Source: Candidatus Zipacnadia bacterium (GTDB taxonomy: Bacteria > Armatimonadota > Zipacnadia > Zipacnadales > Zipacnadaceae). From it: a stretch of DNA of 13,872 nucleotides. A model generated the notes under the pieces. It was not told where the DNA came from. It worked only from the letters and a program-made list of their open reading frames with translations, and did not search any database. Where the stretch lies: assembly GCA_029821455.1 (NCBI GenBank), contig JALGTI010000170.1, positions 1-13,872 of the forward strand. The letters are read 5' to 3'. Shown here piece after piece: positions 1-7,079 of this stretch. The position numbers and the translations under genes are program-made. Position 1 is the stretch's first letter. The number at the start of each line of letters is the position of its first letter.

Positions 1-1313
1 GAGCCAATGAACGGTATCTTACCCTCTTTCGCTAAGCCCCCAGCCACCACCGCCATATTCTGCTCACAGATGCCGCAGGAAAAGAAGCGCTTCTTGCGCT
101 CCGGATCCTCGGTCTTGCCGTCAGGCTTATAGAAGTAATCCATCCTGATAGAGCCAGTGATATCGGCCCCGTGAGCGACTACGCTTTCGTCCTCGCCCAA
201 CTCCGCGATTGCCGTGCCAAAGCCATTGCGCGTCGGAACCATCTCCACTTGCATGCTATCTGCTTTGTTCCACCAGTAGTCCCGACTGAACTTGGGGACC
301 ATCGCATCAACGCGGGCGTCTACAACAGCCTGGTACCGTTCTGCAATTCCAAGCAGCTTATCCACGCGCTCCGGCGGGAACAGATCAGTGACACCAATAC
401 ACACCAACGCCTCATCCAGCGATTCTTCCCCCGAGCGCCCGCCCTTAGGCGGGATGCCGTGATAGCCTACGACGTCCTCGGCATACCCAACGCACTTGCC
501 TTTTGTTGTGTGGGCGATAATCACAGCCGGCTTGCCCTCCACAGCATCAGCGGCCTTCAGGGCATCCAGGATCGCTTGGAGGTCGTGCCCATCAATCTCG
601 AAGACTTCCCACCCGAACGCCTTGTACTTTTCGGCCAGCGAAGCGATTTCCAGCACCTCAGCGGTGGGGCCATCTATCTGCAACCGGTTGCGGTCTACGA
701 TGTTGACCAGGTTGTCCAGCTTATGGTGGGCGGCAAATGTGATTGCCTCCCAGACCGCCCCCTCGTCGTGTTCACCATCGCCCGTAATACAGTAGACGTT
801 GTAATCCCTTGCATCTAGCCTTCCCGCCAGAGCACAGCCACAAGCCACGCCCAGGCCCTGCCCGAGCGAGCCGGACGAAAGCTCCACTCCCGGAAGCTTT
901 AGCCGATTGGGGTGCCCTTCGAAACCTGAGCCGTACTTGCGCAGCAGCACAGTCTGCTCAATACCCTTGACATCCTCGAATCCCTCCAGCGGCTCATCGT
1001 GGAACATTACGGGATAGTCATCAAAATAGCCCGCCATCCCAAGAGCCACGTACAGCGCTGGCGCCTTGTGACCAGCAGACCAGATTACCCGGTCACGGTC
1101 TTCCCACTCAGGGTTCTTCGGGTCATGCCTGATGTGCTTCAGATACAGGGCAGCAACAACGTCCATTATGGAGAGCGTGCCGCCGGTGTGGCCGGAGTTG
1201 GCAGCGGTAATCGAAATCATATTCCAGGCGCGCATCTCGCGCGCCTTATCCGCTAGCTCCGCCACGGTGTACTCCTCGCGAACTTCATTACTTGTTGAGT
1301 CCATAATTGGCAT
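1..1313 (-). CDS. tkt: Transketolase, C-terminus cut by window edge
   Basis: Transketolase moves two-carbon ketol units between sugar phosphates in the cytosolic pentose phosphate pathway, using thiamine diphosphate and a divalent metal. About 437 codons are visible; the rest lies left of the window. The N-terminal TPP domain has GHTGG with His42, the metal/TPP motif GDGEHDEG at about residues 178-185 with its partner Asn209 about 30 residues later, and the family signature SSGSLGQGLG at about 146-155. The Pyr domain begins at about residue 360 (VPTRNGFGTAIAELG) and continues to FFSCGICEQNM. The protein is therefore a single chain, not the split two-subunit form of archaea and some bacteria, although its N-terminal wording resembles that form. 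The ATG at 1313 is chosen because GGAG lies 9 nt upstream; an in-frame ATG at 1304 is the alternative. A promoter lies about 180 nt upstream. The function is well supported. Confidence 0.96.
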   Translation of the reverse strand, partial: MPIMDSTSNEVREEYTVAELADKAREMRAWNMISITAANSGHTGGTLSIMDVVAALYLKHIRHDPKNPEWEDRDRVIWSAGHKAPALYVALGMAGYFDDYPVMFHDEPLEGFEDVKGIEQTVLLRKYGSGFEGHPNRLKLPGVELSSGSLGQGLGVACGCALAGRLDARDYNVYCITGDGEHDEGAVWEAITFAAHHKLDNLVNIVDRNRLQIDGPTAEVLEIASLAEKYKAFGWEVFEIDGHDLQAILDALKAADAVEGKPAVIIAHTTKGKCVGYAEDVVGYHGIPPKGGRSGEESLDEALVCIGVTDLFPPERVDKLLGIAERYQAVVDARVDAMVPKFSRDYWWNKADSMQVEMVPTRNGFGTAIAELGEDESVVAHGADITGSIRMDYFYKPDGKTEDPERKKRFFSCGICEQNMAVVAGGLAKEGKIPFIG

Positions 1314-1496
1314 TGCCTATCACTCCGCTCCGTCAATACTTGATCCGCTTCTTGGCTGTTACAGATGACTTGCCGCACATCATAACCCGGCCAGAACTGA
1401 TAACTCTAGCCGCGCACATCCTTCCTCAGAAAAGCCTCAGTTTCCGAGGGAATCCTACCGTTTGCTGTGGGGCCGGTATCCGTCAAGCCGACGAAC

Positions 1497-1525
1497 AGAA
1501 TAGACCATTAGAATGGAAAAGTCAA
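1497..1525 (-). promoter_or_regulatory. Candidate sigma70-type promoter for tkt
   Basis: Reading leftward, TTGACT (1525-1520) is followed by a 17-nt spacer and TATTCT (1502-1497). Transcription would start near 1490, giving a leader of roughly 175 nt before tkt. The -35 box is exactly the inverted copy of the -35 box of the rightward promoter at 1557, so the two promoters are divergent and back to back. The 4/6 match at -10 keeps confidence moderate. Confidence 0.5.
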
Positions 1526-1556
1526 CTTGGGCAACTGGGCAAGCGACAGCTCATGC

Positions 1557-1585
1557 TTGACTTGTCGCAAGCAATCCAATATACT
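1557..1585 (+). promoter_or_regulatory. Strong sigma70-type promoter for the Gly/Pro-rich protein gene
   Basis: TTGACT (1557-1562), a 17-nt spacer and TATACT (1580-1585) match the consensus 5/6 in each box. The start would be near 1592, about 60 nt before the ATG at 1653. It is the best promoter match in the left half of the window. The remaining intergenic sequence from 1314 to 1652 holds no recognisable gene or RNA. Confidence 0.7.
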
Positions 1586-1652
1586 GCCTACGAACTGATA
1601 CGGTGAAATTGGCCGAAACACATACATCTCCCAGCGAAGGTGGCCATCGCTC

Positions 1653-2828
1653 ATGGGCAACCGGCGGCTATATGTCCTCGCAGGCAGCCTCGTCATTGCA
1701 GCATTCATCGCTTACTTTGCCGTCATAGCTCAGCCCTTCGCCCAGCCAGGCGGCCCCGGTGGACCGGGCGGCATGCCAGGCGGACCAGGCGCCCCTCCAG
1801 GAGGACCCGGTGGACCAGGAATGGGCCCTGGTGGACCAGGTGGACCCGGTGGTATGCCCGGTGGACCAGGCGGTATGCCCGGTGGACCGGGAATGGGCCC
1901 CGGTGGCCCCGGCGGGCCTGGAATGGGTGGGCCCGGAATGCCCGGTGGCCCGATGGGCGGCGTAGCAGCCGGTGGAACGTTTGAGTGGCGTGAAGAGTCC
2001 GCCCCCAGCGCCAAGCGGATGAGCTATGCCGAGTTCCTCGTTCAGGAGAACCTCCCGGCCGCTCCCATCCCCGAACTCTATCTCGTTGATGGAGACGGCC
2101 AGATAGTCCAGAACACCCGCAACGGCTGGTATCAAATCCAAAAGATCTACGGAGGCGCAGTAGAAGAAGGGGAGAGGGTGCCCACCTATCCCGGCTCTCG
2201 GCTGCTAAAGGACGTCCGGCTTGAGCTGGCCGTCAAGCAGAAAGAGATGCGGGTAATGGAGGAACTGTACGAGGCTGCTCTCGATGGTTTCTGGTTTGAG
2301 GTCGGCTTGCCTCAATACACCACCAGTGCTAACTCCCCGGATAGCGTCCCCATTACAGTTGACGTGATTATGCACGTCAAGCAGAGCGCTCAAAAGAGCT
2401 ACGGCGGACTGATGTACAAGCGCCTCAAGCCATTTGACAATCCCGGCCAGGGTCCCGTCGTGCTTAGCCTGTGCAGTGAAGCCATTAGCGTATGGAATGG
2501 CCTCTGGCCGCAGACCCAGGTGCGTCTGCGCTTGTTGGACCAGAAGGGCAAGGTTATCCACGAGGACAGAAAGAGCGCCGGGTTCGGGTCTGGCACCTGC
2601 AACGATATGGTGCATCCAGACGAACTCAGATACCAGCCTCAGTTCCGCTACCTGATGCCTGATGAGGACCGCAAGTTTGAGGGGGGCAAGCTCAATCTCG
2701 ATTACTCACGCGGCTGGTACTACCAGTTCAACTTCACGCTCACTCTCGGTCAACTGGGACGGCTAGAGGCGGCGGAGGTCACGCTACTTGGAGCAGGTGA
2801 ACTGGAGGGAGCACAGACGCGGACCTAA
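1653..2828 (+). CDS. Membrane-anchored or exported protein with Gly/Pro-rich stalk, function unknown
   Basis: This 391-residue protein is not recognised. Residues 1-30 form a positively charged start (MGNRR) and one hydrophobic segment, either a signal peptide ending near AQPFA or an uncleaved anchor. Residues 32-104 are almost entirely Gly, Pro and Met in collagen-like GGPGG/GMPGGPG units. Residues 105-391 are a mixed-composition domain likely to sit outside the cytoplasmic membrane. It ends in aromatic, beta-like stretches (GWYYQFNFTLTLGQ) and has two cysteines (LSLC and GTCND) about 50 residues apart that could form a disulfide. The ATG at 1653 follows AAGGTGG about 11 nt upstream; an ATG at 1640 is in another frame. 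The strong promoter at 1557 drives it. The layout of anchor, flexible stalk and globular domain suggests an envelope or periplasmic role, which is inference only. Coding in this frame is well supported past the low-complexity part. Confidence 0.88.
   Translation: MGNRRLYVLAGSLVIAAFIAYFAVIAQPFAQPGGPGGPGGMPGGPGAPPGGPGGPGMGPGGPGGPGGMPGGPGGMPGGPGMGPGGPGGPGMGGPGMPGGPMGGVAAGGTFEWREESAPSAKRMSYAEFLVQENLPAAPIPELYLVDGDGQIVQNTRNGWYQIQKIYGGAVEEGERVPTYPGSRLLKDVRLELAVKQKEMRVMEELYEAALDGFWFEVGLPQYTTSANSPDSVPITVDVIMHVKQSAQKSYGGLMYKRLKPFDNPGQGPVVLSLCSEAISVWNGLWPQTQVRLRLLDQKGKVIHEDRKSAGFGSGTCNDMVHPDELRYQPQFRYLMPDEDRKFEGGKLNLDYSRGWYYQFNFTLTLGQLGRLEAAEVTLLGAGELEGAQTRT
1746..1964 (+). repeat. Gly/Pro-codon low-complexity repeat inside the stalk
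   Basis: About 220 bp of imperfect GGTGGACCNGGN units encode roughly 73 residues of GGPGG, GMPGG and GMGPGG. Because the units lack stop codons in most frames, long false ORFs appear on both strands here. The units vary at third codon positions, so it is an old repeat under protein-level selection and not a fresh expansion. Copy number may vary between strains. Confidence 0.85.
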
Positions 2829-2955
2829 TCCTTTCGGCACTACGTTTGGTGCACAAGTGACTTATACCTTGCACTGCGCAGAGAAGGCGTTCCAGGCTGC
2901 TGGGAGAAGGAGGCGGCGGAAGTATTGACAGGTGGCAGCATCGCTGAGCCGACAA

Positions 2956-2964
2956 TGGTATACT
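2956..2964 (+). promoter_or_regulatory. Extended -10 promoter element upstream of the lipoprotein gene
   Basis: TGGTATACT fits the extended -10 pattern TGnTATAAT with a single mismatch. A TTGACA lies at 2925-2930, but its 28-nt spacing is too long to act as the -35 partner. Transcription from about 2971 would leave a leader of about 185 nt before the GTG at 3157. The stretch from 2829 to 3156 otherwise holds no gene. Confidence 0.45.
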
Positions 2965-3156
2965 AGATACTCCGGAATGGGGCTACGGCTTTCCCGCAGT
3001 AAGAACGGTTGCCATACCAGCCAGGCCGGCAGTAGCCTTACGCAGGTCCCTATGTATTGCATTGCAGCCTCGCCACCCGGCCCTAACACCGCCTCTAATG
3101 TAACCCCTGAGATGCTAAGGACCTATCACAGCACAGCGCGAGAGGAGGCCAAGAGG

Positions 3157-3786
3157 GTGAGAAGTGTCTGTGTATTGGCAATGGCTGTCGTGCTGGTTGG
3201 TTGCGCGGTAGGATGTAATGGCCCTAAATCCGTGCGGCCAGGGCAAGACGTGGAACAGGTTATTCCTGCAACCAAGATCCCCTCAATGCCCGCGAACCCG
3301 CCGGCGAAAGCGCAACCTAACGAGGCGGTGGACGAGGGACTACTCAAGTTGATGGCACCCCTGACGCCAGAAGAGATGGCGGAGAATGAAAGAAAAGCTC
3401 TGCAACGGGAGGAAAACCTGCGCGCACAGACCGCCACCAGCGCGGCCCCCGCATACTGGAGCGGGGCTTCCGGAAGTGTTGACACATCGAAGTTGCACGC
3501 CCAAGCAGAAGCCCAACATCTGCGGGAATTGTCGATTCAAGGGCAAGAGATGATGGCGCAGGCTCAGGCAGAGCAGGCAGAAATTGCTGCTGGCGAGGAA
3601 GTAATCGGCACTGGCCCGTGGCACATAAAGCGCAAGTACTGGGACGGTTCCCCCTTTGTTTTCAGTGAAACACACCCAGCGCAACGCCGCTTCTACCGGA
3701 TGGTTGACGACCCGTCGACCACGCCGGGGGAGCTAGGGGAGGCGATGTTGGACGCCTTCGACGAGATAGACGCCGAGACGTGGTAA
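3157..3786 (+). CDS. Small lipoprotein, function unknown
   Basis: The protein has 209 residues. The frame is open from 2932, but the GTG at 3157 is chosen because a strong GGAGG ends 8 nt before it and the product then begins with a short lipoprotein signal (MRSVCVLAMAVVLVGC). The lipobox is most likely LVGC with Cys16 as the lipidated residue; AVGC ending at Cys20 is a weaker alternative. After the signal comes a Pro-rich linker (about 25-55) and an Ala/Glu/Gln-rich stretch likely to be helical or coiled coil (about 70-148). The compact C-terminal part holds an aromatic and basic motif, GPWHIKRKYWDG, around residues 153-164. No enzyme motif is seen. It should be membrane-tethered on the periplasmic side or in the outer membrane. 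It lies between two other exported or unknown proteins on the same strand. I cannot assign a family. Confidence 0.85.
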   Translation: MRSVCVLAMAVVLVGCAVGCNGPKSVRPGQDVEQVIPATKIPSMPANPPAKAQPNEAVDEGLLKLMAPLTPEEMAENERKALQREENLRAQTATSAAPAYWSGASGSVDTSKLHAQAEAQHLRELSIQGQEMMAQAQAEQAEIAAGEEVIGTGPWHIKRKYWDGSPFVFSETHPAQRRFYRMVDDPSTTPGELGEAMLDAFDEIDAETW

Positions 3787-4038
3787 CAGCACCTCATAAA
3801 CGCGCTCTGGGGTCGGCAAACCACTGGGCAGGCGCTCCGTGGGGCACCCGGTGGGAGGCCAAGCTCAATGCGAGCATTGGGGGCGGCCACCGGCGGCTAC
3901 GACCTGGGCCCTGCCCTCGGGGCTGCCGGTCTGACAGCGGCGCAGGGGTTCTCCGGCGAGCAGGAAACAGTGGCCCGATTGACGAACATCACGATATGTA
4001 CAAACCCAAATAGGACATTCCCCAATGGAGGGATTCCA

Positions 4039-4356
4039 ATGGACTTGACCGAGTTTGAGGACAAGGTGCCGGACATCATACACGTGCTTGACAAAGCAAT
4101 GGCTCTTGCTGAGCCCGAAGAGGGCCTGGGAGCGATCACGCGCGAGTTGACATCCGCCAAGAGCAAATGCGACTCTGCCATACATCTCGGTACGGTCGCG
4201 GTGTTCGACGCTGGCGAGATCCTCGACAAGTTACTAAAACGCGAAGCAGACCTGCTACGACAGCATCCGAAACTGCAGAAGTTGATCTGCGAAGCCGAAC
4301 ACAAGGCTGCACACGTTGCAATAAGTGGAGAACCCACCCACAAGCACTGCGAGTGA
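4039..4356 (+). CDS. Hypothetical 105-residue helical protein
   Basis: The ATG at 4039 follows GGAGGG with a 6-nt spacer. The frame is open further upstream to 3868, but that extension is Gly/Ala-rich and has no ribosome binding site. The product (MDLTEFEDKVPDIIHVLDKA...) is predicted to be mostly helical and cytoplasmic. It has no signal peptide or membrane segment and carries two cysteines (Cys44 and Cys84) plus Cys104 near a His-rich C-terminal end (HKHCE). No known domain is recognised. The 252 bp before it, from 3787 to 4038, hold no other gene. No promoter was identified for it, so it may depend on read-through from the lipoprotein gene. Confidence 0.7.
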   Translation: MDLTEFEDKVPDIIHVLDKAMALAEPEEGLGAITRELTSAKSKCDSAIHLGTVAVFDAGEILDKLLKREADLLRQHPKLQKLICEAEHKAAHVAISGEPTHKHCE

Positions 4357-4425
4357 CATCAGGGAGCTGTAGGAGTGGCCGAGTGCCCCTTTAGGCTGGC
4401 TACCAGAGTAGAGGCCAACCAAGGT

Positions 4426-4695
4426 CTAAAACGCGTCCAGCAGCGGTGCGCGTGGTGGCTTGCCGTCGAGGCCCCGGAGGAAGACGCCCCCGGCCAGTGT
4501 GCCATGCGGGAGCTAGCCTGGTATGTTAGGCAGCACGTGCGTAGAGTAGACCGAGTAGGCCGCGTGCAACGCCAGCGGTGATGCCGGACGCTCAACCAAG
4601 GCCGCACAGAAGGCGCGGCCCAGAGTACTATGAATCAGAGACAGCTGTACCGTGAGCCTGCGCAAAAAGATGGCACTTTTCAGGATCAGATTTGT
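4426..4695 (-). other. Gene-free stretch with a coding-like leftward frame interrupted by one stop
   Basis: The 377 bp between 4356 and 4734 have no convincing gene. Leftward, one frame is open for 60 codons (4695 to 4516). It meets a TAG at 4513-4515 and then continues for 28 codons to a TAG at 4426-4428. The translated text looks protein-like (RAFCAALVERPASPLALH, then GTLAGGVFLRGLDGKPPR), but no ATG start or ribosome binding site was found. It could be a gene remnant or chance in GC-rich sequence. A rightward 68-codon frame (4375-4581) overlaps it and looks like a shadow. Confidence 0.2.
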
Positions 4696-4696
4696 C

Positions 4697-4702
4697 TATT
4701 AT
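4697..4702 (+). promoter_or_regulatory. Possible -10 box for the 274-residue secreted protein gene
   Basis: TATTAT (5/6 match) would place the start near 4709, 25 nt before the ATG at 4734 and just ahead of its Shine-Dalgarno. No good -35 is seen at 16-18 nt spacing, so support is partial. Confidence 0.35.
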
Positions 4703-4733
4703 CATAGGAAAACCAACCCCGAGAGGTGAGATG

Positions 4734-5558
4734 ATGCGAAGGCTTATTGCCGTGATGGTAATTACTGGCGCGTTGGTGTGCGCAATGGCAGTGCAGGCTC
4801 AGGAGTATGAACTGCGGTACGTGCCGGCGCGTGATTTTGCTGATAAGGGGAAACTGAAAGCGGAGCTGCTGGATATCACGTACGAGGGCACCCCTATGGG
4901 CTTTGCGGGAATAGCGGAGGCTGTCTATGAGGTGGAGGTCACTGACATTGAGGATGAGACGACCGAACTGAAGATACGGGCCAGTGATATCCAGGCCGAG
5001 TCTATGGGCCAGGTCTACACGATCAAGGCCGCTCCTGCTGTCACGCTAACAGTTGACCAACTGGGACGGGTGCTTGAATCTGAAGCCGAGGGCAAGCTAA
5101 CGCTGCCGGGCTTCACGATTGGCAAGGGCCCGCTGCAGATGTTAACCATGGTACTGTCGGCAGGCCATTTCCCGGAGGCGCCCATCCCCGTTGGACAAAC
5201 CTGGGAGCTGGAGGGTGACTACAGCCTTCCCGACCTCGGCGAGACGTCGTTGCACATCACTTCGACATTGGAGGCTGTCGAGGGTGAGGTCGCTGTCATT
5301 AAGTCGCTGCTGGAGCTTACCGTGCCGGACTTCGAAGCCCCCAGTCCCATCGTTCCAGACCAGCAGATACAGTACACCGAGGGTCACGTGGTGGTTTCAG
5401 ATCTCGTATGGCACTATGATATGAGCACATCTCACTTGCTCAAGGTCAGCGGCAAGGTGGCAATGACCTTCATAGCTGTGTTCCCCGACCTACCCGCCTC
5501 GATAGGTGTTGAGGCTGAGTTCGAACTGGTCTCAGATGCCCTCGAGGAAACACAATAA
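4734..5558 (+). CDS. Secreted beta-rich protein of unknown function
   Basis: The product is 274 residues. It starts with a classic Sec signal peptide (MRRLIAVMVITGALVCAMAV) and a signal peptidase I site after Ala22 (VQA/QE). Two ATGs stand in tandem at 4731 and 4734; the second has the better spacing (5 nt) from AGGTG. The mature part is rich in short alternating strands (VYEVEVTDIEDETTELKIRA, AVTLTVDQLGRVLESEAEG). A segment PEAPIPVGQTWELEGDY follows, then more strands with an acidic C-terminus. This order (strand pairs, a 'Val-Asp-x-x-Gly-Arg-Val' turn, then 'P-x-P-V-G-x-x-W') resembles DUF6263-type periplasmic proteins. The comparison is from memory and the family is not assigned. No catalytic motif is visible. 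It is the last rightward gene of this block and is followed by a hairpin. Confidence 0.88.
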   Translation: MRRLIAVMVITGALVCAMAVQAQEYELRYVPARDFADKGKLKAELLDITYEGTPMGFAGIAEAVYEVEVTDIEDETTELKIRASDIQAESMGQVYTIKAAPAVTLTVDQLGRVLESEAEGKLTLPGFTIGKGPLQMLTMVLSAGHFPEAPIPVGQTWELEGDYSLPDLGETSLHITSTLEAVEGEVAVIKSLLELTVPDFEAPSPIVPDQQIQYTEGHVVVSDLVWHYDMSTSHLLKVSGKVAMTFIAVFPDLPASIGVEAEFELVSDALEETQ

Positions 5559-5597
5559 CCTGACAGCCTAGTAAAGTTGTCACCGCCTCCAATAGTG

Positions 5598-5628
5598 GGG
5601 CCGGCGCCACATCCGCAGGCGTCGGCCC
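5598..5628. terminator. GC-rich hairpin between convergent genes
   Basis: An 11-bp stem (GGGCCGGCGCC at 5598-5608 with GGCGTCGGCCC at 5618-5628, one G-U pair on the + strand) encloses a 9-nt loop. It lies between the stop of the secreted protein gene (5558) and the end of the leftward broken gene (5654). It is followed by only a weak T-containing stretch, so termination may be inefficient. Its position suggests a terminator for the rightward block, perhaps acting on both strands. Confidence 0.5.
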
Positions 5629-5653
5629 GATTCTCGTATCTACATACCCTCAC

Positions 5654-5969
5654 TCAAGGCTCAGCGTTGGCCGCCCTCTCCTCTTCACCTATCCCCTCCT
5701 CCATCGCTTGAGCAGCGCTCTCATCCTGCTCAGCCTGCGCCGCTTCGCCTTCCTCCTCGGCCACCTCCTCGTTGGCGGCCGGTGTTTCCGCAGTTCTGGC
5801 GGCCGGCCTTACGCCCAGTGGTAATTCCTGGGGCATGGTCTGCACCACCATCAGCACCAGCGCCACCACAATTGCCCCCACAAGCACGAGCACCACTACA
5901 ACCACATACAATTGCCCCCACAAGCACGAGCACCACTACAACCACATACGGGCTGACCTGCTGCTCCAT
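5654..5969 (-). pseudogene. Small single-pass membrane protein gene, frameshifted by a 40-bp tandem duplication
   Basis: The ATG at 5969 has an excellent GGAGG 7 nt upstream and reads MEQQVSPYVVVVVLVLVGAI. An exact 40-bp duplication inside this hydrophobic segment then shifts the frame, and translation ends in a Cys/Gly-rich tail of non-native look (79 residues in all). With one copy removed the span becomes 276 bp, exactly 92 codons. It would encode a 91-residue protein with one very hydrophobic Val/Leu helix (about 8-30), a short PQELPLG linker and an acidic Ala/Glu-rich tail (about 45-91) ending AANAEP. The tail frame is intact in the window. A TTG at 5923 could restart it with a helix intact, but has no ribosome binding site. 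The original role is unknown; a small membrane protein with an acidic tail might be an assembly or anchor subunit. Phase variation or an assembly error are alternatives to true decay. Confidence 0.75.
5869..5948. repeat. Exact 40-bp tandem duplication
   Basis: Copy one is 5869-5908 and copy two is 5909-5948; the two are identical, beginning CAATTGCCCCCACAAGCACG. Forty is not a multiple of three, so the copies differ in reading frame and break the host gene. Identity of both copies implies a recent event or an assembly artefact. Confidence 0.95.
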
Positions 5970-6050
5970 ACCAATTCCTCCGTTGCAAGACGAGCGTCGC
6001 TTAGTTGGCGCTACAACCGCAGCCAGCGACCGCTAGGTGAATTGACCGTC

Positions 6051-6131
6051 TCAGTTCCTTCCCTGAAGCGTCACGGATTCCTTCTTCCGCGCAAAAAGCA
6101 CCTTCGGAGGGCCGCAACTCTCACATAGCAT
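6051..6131 (-). CDS. Doubtful 26-residue ORF with a CxxC motif
   Basis: It begins 12 nt after the stop of the DUF58 gene and reads MLCESCGPPKVLFARKKESV and a few more residues. The early Cys-x-x-Cys-Gly resembles half of a zinc knuckle. There is no convincing ribosome binding site, although translational coupling to the upstream gene is possible. It is equally likely to be chance. The rest of 5970-6143 holds nothing else I can name. Confidence 0.2.
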   Translation of the reverse strand: MLCESCGPPKVLFARKKESVTLQGRN

Positions 6132-6143
6132 CAGCACCGGCCC

Positions 6144-7037
6144 TCAGCCCACACGCTGCCGTTTGGCCAGGTATGCCACCAGTGCCTGCCCGAAGGGGCG
6201 GCTGGTGTCCATCACTTCGTAGTCAATGTGGCGCTGCATGCAGCCATCCCGCAGTGCGCCGCAGAAGCGACGCAACTGCCCCAGGTACTCGGCTCGCAAG
6301 GCGGTGGCATCGGTGTTCATCTGTTGGCCAGTCTCCATATCCTCAAAGGTAAGCGGGCCACGGAAATCGAAGCTCAATTCCGCCGGGTCAAGGACGTGGA
6401 AGACGATGACATCATGCCCGTGGTGGCGGAAGTAGCCCAGAGCGCGAAGTGTGTGCCGGGGGTCATCAAGCAGGTCCGAAAGCAAGACCACAATGCCGCG
6501 TCGCTTCAGAGCGATAGTGGCCTGCTCTAGGGCCTGCGAGATGTCGGTCTCGCGGCCCGCTTCCGCACTATCAAGCACCTCGAATAGACGGCGCAGGTGG
6601 GCGGAGCTGGTGAGGGCTGGTAGTTGCTCGGTCACTTCCGTGTCAAACAGTGCCAGGCTCGGCGCGTCGCGCTGCACGGAAGCCAGGTAGGCCAGCCCGG
6701 CCGCCAGGTAGGTAGCATACTGAAGTTTAGTGACAGTGCCGGAGCCATAGCCCATCGAATTGCTGCCATCCACCAGCAGGTAGACGCACATATTGGTCTC
6801 GGCGTCGTACTCCTTGACAAAGAAGCGGTCGGTGCGGCCATAGACGCGCCAGTCCACGTGCCGCAGCTCGTCGCCGTGGCTATACTGGCGGTGGTCAGCG
6901 AATTCGACGGCCGCGCCGCGATAAGGGCTGCGGTGCAGGCCTGAGAAGTGCCCTTCTACCAGGGCCCGCGCCCGCAGCTCCATCGTGCTTAGCTTCACCA
7001 CCGCCTCAGCAGTCAGGGCAGTCTGCACAGATTGCAT
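6144..7037 (-). CDS. DUF58 domain protein (vWA-like)
   Basis: The product is 297 residues, the usual size for the short DUF58 class. The family signature is clear: ELRARALVEG (about 20-29), GLHRSPYRGAAVEFADHRQYSHGDELRHVDWRVYGRTDRFFVKEY (about 33-77, quoted by its span), then DGSNS at residues 90-94. That last motif is a MIDAS-like DxSxS metal site of the von Willebrand A fold. Later it has VVLLSDLLDDP, as in this family. Members commonly sit beside MoxR-type AAA+ ATPases and are thought to act with them in metal-dependent assembly of membrane or secreted complexes; no MoxR gene is visible here. It is cytoplasmic with no membrane segment. The ATG at 7037 has only a weak AGG-type ribosome binding site. 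Upstream on the same strand is the 64-codon gene, and downstream is the broken membrane protein gene, so the three may form one leftward unit. Confidence 0.93.
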   Translation of the reverse strand: MQSVQTALTAEAVVKLSTMELRARALVEGHFSGLHRSPYRGAAVEFADHRQYSHGDELRHVDWRVYGRTDRFFVKEYDAETNMCVYLLVDGSNSMGYGSGTVTKLQYATYLAAGLAYLASVQRDAPSLALFDTEVTEQLPALTSSAHLRRLFEVLDSAEAGRETDISQALEQATIALKRRGIVVLLSDLLDDPRHTLRALGYFRHHGHDVIVFHVLDPAELSFDFRGPLTFEDMETGQQMNTDATALRAEYLGQLRRFCGALRDGCMQRHIDYEVMDTSRPFGQALVAYLAKRQRVG

Positions 7038-7079
7038 CTGTGTTCGTCGCCTATCTTACAGTTTCCGTCCGTACTTAAG

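Noticed and set aside
171..1368. Rightward ORFs of 78-215 codons
   Set aside because: They are opposite the transketolase gene, whose leftward frame has all family motifs.
1668..2141. Leftward ORFs of 94 and 157 codons
   Set aside because: They arise from the stop-free Gly/Pro repeat on the other strand and have Ser/Thr/His-rich shadow composition.
2925..2964. TTGACA with TATACT as a two-box promoter
   Set aside because: The 28-nt spacing is too long; only the extended -10 is kept.
4375..4450. tRNA-Ser/Leu-like start (GTGGCCGAGTG)
   Set aside because: No T-arm (GGTTCGA) or acceptor stem follows and the cloverleaf cannot be formed.
4671..4690. Sigma54-type -24 box (TGGCAC)
   Set aside because: No GC-containing -12 element follows at the required distance.
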